The position numbers were made by a program, and so were the translations under genes. A stretch of 64,000 nt of DNA from Sphaerolaimus hirsutus (taxonomy: Eukaryota; Nematoda; Chromadorea; Monhysterida; Sphaerolaimidae): contig OZ038451.1 of NCBI GenBank assembly GCA_964036195.1, positions 24,569,927 through 24,633,926 of the forward strand, read 5' to 3'. How positions within the stretch are numbered: position 1 is the stretch's first letter; each line of letters starts with the position of its first letter. Shown one piece after another: positions 57,591 through 64,000 of this stretch. The notes under the pieces are model-generated. The model saw nothing but the letters and a program-made list of their open reading frames with translations. It was not told where the DNA came from and did no database searches.

Positions 57591-58016
57591 CCGTATTACC
57601 TCGAATTAACCTCCCCCCTTGAATTAACCCCCCCTCGAAATACCCCCCTAAAATTTGGCTGAGGAAATAATAACCCACCGCACCCTCGAAATACCCCCCC
57701 CCCTAAGATTGAGTGTAAAGAGAACGTACGTACATGAGAAATACCGCAGTTTGTGATCTGTACAATGCAGAACACACGTTAAAACCGATGATTGAGTGAC
57801 GTTAGGGAAGTGTTTATGTGTATATCAATACTTTTATATATGCCTATAAACACATATACATATAGGTATGTAATTGTTTGATTTTTCTACGTCTGAGTAT
57901 GGGGAATTTCCAAAAATTTATGGCGAAATAATAGGCCCCCCTCGAATTATCCCCCCTGAAATTTTGTTGGCGAAATAATAAACCCCCTGGCGGTAGTGCG
58001 AGGTAATACGATATAT
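57591..58016. mobile_element. CCGTATTACCTCG TIR element, uninterrupted copy
   Basis: TACCGTATTACCTCGAATTA at the left and GCGAGGTAATACGATA at the right; the interior AACGTACGTACATGAGAAATAC corresponds to the site interrupted in the 13322-14740 copy. Non-coding. Confidence 0.7.
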
Positions 58017-58910
58017 ATTTTACTTTTTTTTCTATAAGACAAGAGTGGCTTTCGATGAAGCAGCACGATATTTCATGGTAAAAAGTAAGGAAAGTAAGAG
58101 TCAAATAAAAAGCGTGCGGTGTTTACAAATAGAAGAGCCCTAGTAAAAGTATTAAAGTAAAACGTCGATATAAAAGAAAATGCGCTACCAATGACTAATT
58201 GATTTACATGTCATGTCCAAAAATGGAAGCCATGTGAAGTAAATATCACTCATATGTGGTAATATGTATTTAGAAAAATTCACAACAACCAAAAAACCCA
58301 GCATTTAGGGATGGAACCATTTTTAAACTGATCTTTTTGGAAAATCTGATCCGATCAGAACAGATTTTTAAAAATCAATAGCCGCTATTTTTGTATTAAT
58401 ACACTTGCGCAAAGGGTTTTTTTACATGTACACTTCGCGCATTTTTTGTTCTCACTGTCGACGATAGGCATGACAATTACATGAGTGGACTTCAAAAAAA
58501 TCATATAATTATTTACCTAGCATCAAAGACATTTTAAAAATCCGATCTAAACTTTTTTAATTGATTTTAAAAATCAGACAGCTAAAAATGGCCTTACCAT
58601 TTCCCGCATCAGTCATAAATATTGGAAGATTCAAGTGCCTACTGCGGAATTTATATAAGAAAACCCGCAACACGGACGCATGCATAACGCATTTCCTCGC
58701 AAAACACCCCGATATTTTTGATGGAGGGGCTTTTTAAGCGCGACATAATTGTTATAAAAGTTTTCACCAATCAACGTAAATCACTATGAAAAGCCGGTAA
58801 AAAGGTATAAACTGCATAAATGGTACCTATTGGGATGTGTATTCCAAGAAAATGCGCTAATACATAAAACATACAGGGTGACCATGGACACCCACAAACA
58901 TGTATACTCA

Positions 58911-59600
58911 GCGGACATCACACTTAGTATGAAAACCTACCATCAGGGGTCTCCTAGGGGGGGGGGGGCTGGGGGAGGCTGCCCCCCCCCAAATCCGCCA
59001 GCTATCTATCTATCCCGGAGGCTGCTCAGGTATCTATCTATCCCGAGGCAAATTTTTTGGCTACTACCCTCAAAGACCCCCCCCCCCGCCAAATCGCTCA
59101 GCTATCTATCTATCTGGAGTGGTTTTTGAGAAATTTTGCCCCAATTTTCGCTCAAAATCGCCAATTTTCGCACCTTTTTATAGTTTTTCACCTTCAAAAT
59201 TGTGCTCTCCGGTTATATGCATGGTTATATGCCTGTTTTTAGCCATTTTAAACCTACTTTTGACCACTTTTAACCGATTATTAGCGATTTTTCCCCCTTA
59301 CGGCCTTCTATGCTCTGAAAAAGCCTATATATTTTGCCCCCGCGAGCCCCCCCCCAGAAAATTTTTTCAGCTATCTATCCCTCCGGAGGAGCGATTTGCT
59401 ATCTATCCAGCCCCCGCGATGGGCCAAAATCTTGGAGACCCCTGCGCCTACCATAATCCATCAGAATAATGAACCAAATATTATACATTTTTTTCATCAT
59501 AATTTTTCGTTTTTACTATGGAATAATTAATTACGAAATTTATCAGAAGATATTATTCATAAAATTATGGTAGGTTTTCATACTAGGTGTGATGTCCGCC
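58911..59600. mobile_element. TIR element (GCGGACATCACACTTAGTAT) with a nested CAGGGGTCTCC element
   Basis: GCGGACATCACACTTAGTAT and GAAAACCTACCAT at the left are mirrored at 59567-59600. It is interrupted at about 58945-59448 by a G/C-run element beginning CAGGGGTCTCC and ending GGAGACCCCTGCG, flanked by CCTACCAT on both sides. The nested one contains CTATCTATC repeats. Confidence 0.65.
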
Positions 59601-60175
59601 AAGTATTCTATTATGCTAATCACAATCAGTTTTGCAAGGTCGTTTTGATTATACACAATCTTTTTCAAAATAACGGGTAATAAATCAGCGAAGAAAGACG
59701 GTGACCAAGCTCCCGATTTCTCGGGCAAAAATACTGTTTTTTACAAAGCAGACGAATCTTATTCACTTACGTTATCGCAGTAGGCTTATCAAATGAACTC
59801 TTCAGTCAAGGGCTGGAGCGATATGTCGTATTGTATATCGAAAGTATTTAAAATTAATATAGTCCACCAACCGCGCACTTTTCAATGGAATTTACCATAT
59901 TCTCGGATATAACGACAACATTTTTGTTGTTTTTCCTTCATAACACTACATTGCTCTCACTATCGATGGATTCTGTGCAAAATTTCTCACGTGACTGTAT
60001 TTATCAAAATACGGTAACATTCATTGTATAACGTTCAGTCCGATCACTACCTATGAATATCGCCTCGAATATCGATCACTTTTTTTATAAATATTCGTCG
60101 TGTTATAACTTTTTTTATAAATGTGTTAAAATCGAAAAGTCACATCGCCCCACCCTTAACCCCTTTTTACAACCT

Positions 60176-63100
60176 TCAATCGTCAACAATAACTTCACTC
60201 GGTAGATCGGCTTCCTGCCGCGCCGCCTCAGCTAAAACATCGGCGACATAATATGGCATGTGGTCCAGGACCATGCGGGAGCTCATTTTGATGTGCGTGA
60301 ATTTCCTGCGCGGAAAAGTAATCAAATACTTTCATTACCGACAAATTAATAGTGATAGTGAACAACGGTGAGAATCTATCACGAATATGTCAAATCGCCG
60401 GCTTTCTCCAAACCTAATCCATAGTCTGGCAAAATGCCAAATTCCCCATCCAATACACACATAATACCCAACCACAAAACCGACCACCAGAAAAAAACAA
60501 AAAAAACAATAAATATCACCAACTTGTAATCGCTCCAATTAGTGTGCAGCGCCGTGGTGGGCGGGGGGTGCCACACCGGTTCGGAGCCCATCGGCTGTTG
60601 TCGTCGAGGCATCACGTGCATCACGCGACCGGGACAGTGCAGCGATACCCGCTGCGTCGCTTGCGACCTGTCAGAGAGTGGATTTGTGGGGAGTTTTGTG
60701 GTCGATAGAATTGTCGATGTCGATCGATAACATAAAGACGATCCACAGACTAGTTGACACACGTGTGTCACTGGTCTGTGTCAACTCAGATTTCAGTCTT
60801 CACGTGTCGCAGAGCGGTCTTCCAATGAACTTGCAGTGAGATTTATTTTTCAACATTGCCGCATGTGCATTCGGAGATAACTCAGCGACACGTGAAGCCG
60901 AAATCAGTTGACACACGTGCGTCGGGTTCAAACGGGATTGACGTTGATCGGGGTTGGCTTTTTGAGATTTCGGGATTGGGATTGGCTTTTTGAGATTTCG
61001 GGATCGGGATTGGCTTCGTCAGATTTCGGGATCGGAATCGGGATTAACATTTCGGGATCGGGATCACGATTGGCATTTTTTCGGGATGGCGATCTTGGCC
61101 AAAAATATGGTTTTCAGGGGGGGTTGTATTTGGGGGGGGGGGTTAGGTTTAGAAAATTTAGCCGTCAACTAGTACGCGCACCGTCAACCACGAAAACACG
61201 AACCTAGCCGATGCATCCTCATCGTCTTCGAGCACAATCCAAGGCGGCACTGCGCCCTGCCGCGGCGCCTGACCGCCCGCCGCCGGCAACCCGCTGCTCG
61301 TGGGCGACATCAACGCCGGATTGCCCACCGTCTGCGAGTGCACGCGATCAGAGGTGAAGTTTGGGGTGCTGACTAGTTGGTGCAGCCCCCCCCCCCCTCC
61401 CGGGGCGAGACCAGAAAGTGACCGGAAAATGCGACTTTTTTAACTACAGCGTAAAAAATTTTGCGCGCGAGCGCGCATTCTTCACCAGACATAAGGTATT
61501 ACCATCAGATTTGCTCCATGTGACCGCAAATCATTATAAATACACTGAATGTTGTGCTTTTTGCTGTTTTGTATGCATATTTACATACATATACAGCGTT
61601 CCATGGCGCTGACGCCATCGCCAATGGCGCCATGGCGTGGCGCCTACTAATGGCGCCAGCGCCATGGCGTCATTCCGCCACTATGTACCTAAAATTTTAG
61701 GGGGGGGGCTGAGCCCCCCCCCCCTCGCCGGCCTCCGTAAACAAGCAGCCCCCCCGCTCAAAAATCCTGGATACGTCCCTGGGGGGGGGGGGTTAGTGAT
61801 AGTGCCCAAAAAATTTGCCAAGCCCAATTTGGGAGTAAACACGCCCCCAATAAACCCTTGAGCCACGCCCACTTCCAGTCCAGGCAACCAAAACCCACCT
61901 CAAGCATTCCATCGGTGCCGTAGCTGTGCTGGCCAGCCAAAGACCTTTGCCTGCCCAACAAGGGCGCCGCGCCGCTGCTCCGACCCGGCGGCATGGACGG
62001 GCCTACTACGGGGTCGGGGGGCGGAGTCTCGACTGCCCCGTCTGCGATTGGTGCGACGGATTTGGGTTTGGGATAGGTGATGGTACGTGGATGCGGCGGT
62101 CTGTGCCGGTGCGCATGTAATCCCGGTGCACATTTTGGCCAAATAATTTCCGCATTTTTCCATCACACTGATATTTTATAAGTAAATCGGTCGTCGTTCA
62201 TAAGTAAATCGGTCTTCGTGCTGTCAATTCTCTACAAAATACACCGAATGGCGTGCCAGTTGCTGTATGTATGCATAATTTACAAAATTAGAGATTCTTG
62301 GCGCCAATAACAATGGGTCTACATGTGCACTGGGTTTACATGCGCATCGGGTTTTCGCCGATGCGGCTTCCATTCAGCGTGTAAAGGTATCGTTGGAAAA
62401 AAAAGAAAAGGAACGACACGAAAAAATGACACGACAAGACAAAGACAAATGAAACACGAGTGAAACCGCCACCAAACACAGAACCTCACACCACATCCAC
62501 ACATCAACCTGATAGCGATGGCAGTGGTCTGGAGCGCCTGCTAACGACCCTGACCATCACTTGTCCACCGGGACCCGTCTGCGAGCCGGAATTTGAACCA
62601 TCCCCGAGATCGGCGGTCTCGCCGCTGCCGCCGGCGCCTATGCTGCTCACCACAGCGGGGGAGCCTGTTCGAAGGTTCCATTTGTTGGCACACTGCCAAT
62701 TGGCCGGCACAAAGGACTGGGGTTAAGCGAAAGTAGGCGTGATTTTAGAAGACTGCACGAATTTGGGGGACTGAGTAAACGGCGCGGAGCGGTGGAGAGG
62801 CGACGCGACACGTTGCAAAATTATTGGACGCATGGAAATGGACACGTTGTAAAGTGAGCGCGCGGGCTGTCGCCTACCATAAATCGCCTCTATATAAAAT
62901 GCATGTGAACGTGACACAGATGCTGACAAACCGCCGTAAATATTTATCGTCGCATATATTTAGTAAGAATTAGTTTATTCGGGGTTGTAGATGATTCGCA
63001 CACGCTGCTACTACGAACGCATGCTTATTAGTGGGAATCCTACCAATAAAACACGCCACTCTACAAATTACTGCTTTAGTAAATTACGGTTTGAAAATCA

Positions 63101-63708
63101 GAATGAAAGTACAGTGTGATTGGCATAGGCAACAGCGTGTTTAATTCTGATCCCAATTGATCAATTTCGTATGGTTCAATCGAAACATAGAAGAAAAGCA
63201 TTGGTCAATGTCGATAAAAGTTCTAGAAAAAAAACCTTTACGTAATTTATTTTATTTTCAAGGTATAAATTTGACATTTTGACATGATGTAGGCCATTTG
63301 TGTACACCCGGTGTACAATTGATCTGTTGAGAACAATACCGACTGCAGCTAGAATGGATCACCCTGTACCATTATTCTGCGGCTAAAATACTCGGTTAAA
63401 AATGAACGAATCGCAAAAGCAACCCAAAGCAAGTGCCCTAAATTCGATCGTTACCGGACTGATTGACTAGGTAGGCTTCATCGTCAGCGACATCCTCCAC
63501 CCAGCCTACACACACAAAAGTTGGCAACAAATAGTTAATATCGCAGATAGACTCCGCCCACATACCAATTTGGGTGTGCAGCGGCCGCTGGGGGCCGCAG
63601 AGCAATTTGAAGCAACCCTTGAGTAGAATCTCGTACTTTGCCAGCTCGCAGCGTTCGATTACATCGACTATGTCCTGGCGAAGTTCGGTCATCGATTCGA
63701 AAGACATT
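60176..63708 (-). CDS. DAGL: sn1-specific diacylglycerol lipase, C-terminal part (5' end beyond the window)
   Basis: Supported exons in transcript order are 63566-63708, 63455-63505, 62509-62716 (frame unsure), 61899-62100, 61204-61331, 60524-60667 and 60176-60305 (stop TGA). The first reads SFESMTELRQDIVDVIERCE and LAKYEILLKGCFKLLCG, the helical block after the lipase core. The last two read VSLHCPGRVMHV, then NWSDYK, then FTHIKMSSRMVLDHMPYYVA, matching the conserved end of the DAGL catalytic region, where the PGR..H block carries the catalytic histidine. The family releases 2-arachidonoylglycerol from diacylglycerol at membranes; the membrane segments and catalytic serine lie beyond the right edge. 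The middle exons are a low-complexity proline/serine linker. The exon at 62509-62716 does not fit neighbouring phases cleanly, so an exon may be missing. Confidence 0.75.
60750..61180. mobile_element. GTTGACACACGTGTGTC TIR element interrupted by a GATCCC-type remnant
   Basis: GACTAGTTGACACACGTGTG with TCAGATTTCAGTCTTCACG and its inverted partner (CGTGAAGCCGAAATC) lie at 60750-60920. At about 60928 GGGTTCAAACGGGATTG begins a run of CGGGATCGGGATTGGC motifs without a matching right end. GCCGTCAACTAGT at 61162 looks like the displaced right end of the first element. All lies in an intron of the lipase gene. Confidence 0.5.
61383..61781. mobile_element. left-truncated relative of the CAGGGCCGTATCC hAT element
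   Basis: It shares GAGACCAGAAAGTGACCGG, the GGCGCCATGGCG block and CCTGGATACGTCCCTG with 43292-43724, but the first bases of the left end are missing. It lies in an intron of the lipase gene. Confidence 0.7.
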
Positions 63709-64000
63709 CTGAGAGTGGGTTAGTGGGTTGTGGAAATGAGGTAGGTGGGATGATTGGAGGGAGTATGATGGGGAAAGGTGAGAATTGGTGAGATTTGTTA
63801 CAGATTCTATTTGGCTGACGCCGCCAACAGGATGTTTATCACAATTTTTTGGAATTTTTGAGAGAAAAAAATTACAGCGAGATATTTTCGATTCAAGCGA
63901 ACGACCGGGGAACACCCTTCCAGCACCTACGGAACCAGACTGACGTTTTCTTTGAACCATTCAGACTCGAATCTTTCAAAAATTCGCGCGTAATACTCAA
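63709..64000. other. window edge, probably lipase intron
   Basis: Upstream (minus strand) of exon acceptor TCTCAG at 63709-63710. No frame here resembles the lipase core, so it is treated as intron up to the edge. Confidence 0.4.

Larger units (their letters stand above)
56552..60175. other. intergenic stretch of nested small elements and simple repeats
   Basis: From 56552 to 57590 there is a TGGGTA-rich patch (56980-57065) and a cluster of TGTAGATCGGTACTTTT phrases (57150-57580) of unknown nature. Elements at 57591-58016 and 58911-59600 follow. Around 58310-58590 AAATCTGATC and GATCAGA motifs lie between TAGGGATGG and CATTTCCC, perhaps another simple-motif element. No exon was found. Confidence 0.45.

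Noticed and set aside
61900..62166. 88-codon minus frame with MMEKCGNYLAKM
   Set aside because: Another frame of the same strand (TITYPKPKSVAPIADG) has matching donor and coding bias and is taken as the lipase exon.
62460..62726. Plus-strand 88-codon frame
   Set aside because: It is opposite a lipase-gene exon on the minus strand with better codon bias; no splice partners on the plus strand.
1..64000. tRNA, rRNA or CRISPR features
   Set aside because: I looked for tRNA box-B-like words and repeat-spacer patterns; GGTTCAAAC hits are transposon ends, and the arrays lack unique spacers.

Overview
This is a eukaryotic, almost certainly animal, nuclear window. It holds six spliced genes whose exons are GC-rich, lying in AT-rich DNA that is mostly transposable elements. 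The animal reading rests on a selenoprotein M gene with an in-frame TGA and a foldable SECIS element, the C-terminal part of a diacylglycerol lipase, and a large modular cysteine-rich secreted protein. The repeat style suits a marine invertebrate, but the species cannot be fixed from sequence alone. All gene models were built by hand from GT/AG sites, reading frame and phase; none has transcript support.

Layout. 1-11.8 kb: no gene; small terminal-inverted-repeat (TIR) elements and the first copy of a Helitron-like element (5286-11395) filled with tandem repeats. 11.9-18.7 kb: seven-exon gene (+) of unknown function. 20.8-22.8 kb: F-box/leucine-rich-repeat gene (+). 23.6-33.8 kb: cysteine-rich secreted protein gene (-), with about 13 exons of mostly phase 1-1 type, a second Helitron copy in one intron and several hAT-type elements in others. 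34.3-42.0 kb: a 7.76-kb hAT-like unit with a perfect 8-bp target duplication, containing 2.7 kb of unrecognised DNA and a third Helitron copy. 42-46 kb: nested small elements. 46.15-50.7 kb: ten-exon coiled-coil-type gene (+) of unknown function. 53.25-56.55 kb: selenoprotein M (-), with a hAT-type insertion between its stop codon and its SECIS. 60.2-63.7 kb: 3' part of a diacylglycerol lipase gene (-), running off the right edge.

The most unusual content is a group of hAT-type elements (8-bp target duplications, ends such as TAGGGTT or CAGAGTTG) whose interiors are built almost wholly from a short self-complementary motif that differs between families: CGGTTC, AAACGTTT, GATCCC, ATATCG, TTCGAA, GGCGCCAA, AGTGTAAA. 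Two of them share the same ends but carry different motifs. The second is a pair of small TIR element families that coincide with introns in the 12-kb gene, which looks like intron gain by transposon insertion. The genes do not form an obvious pathway; they look like independent neighbours.
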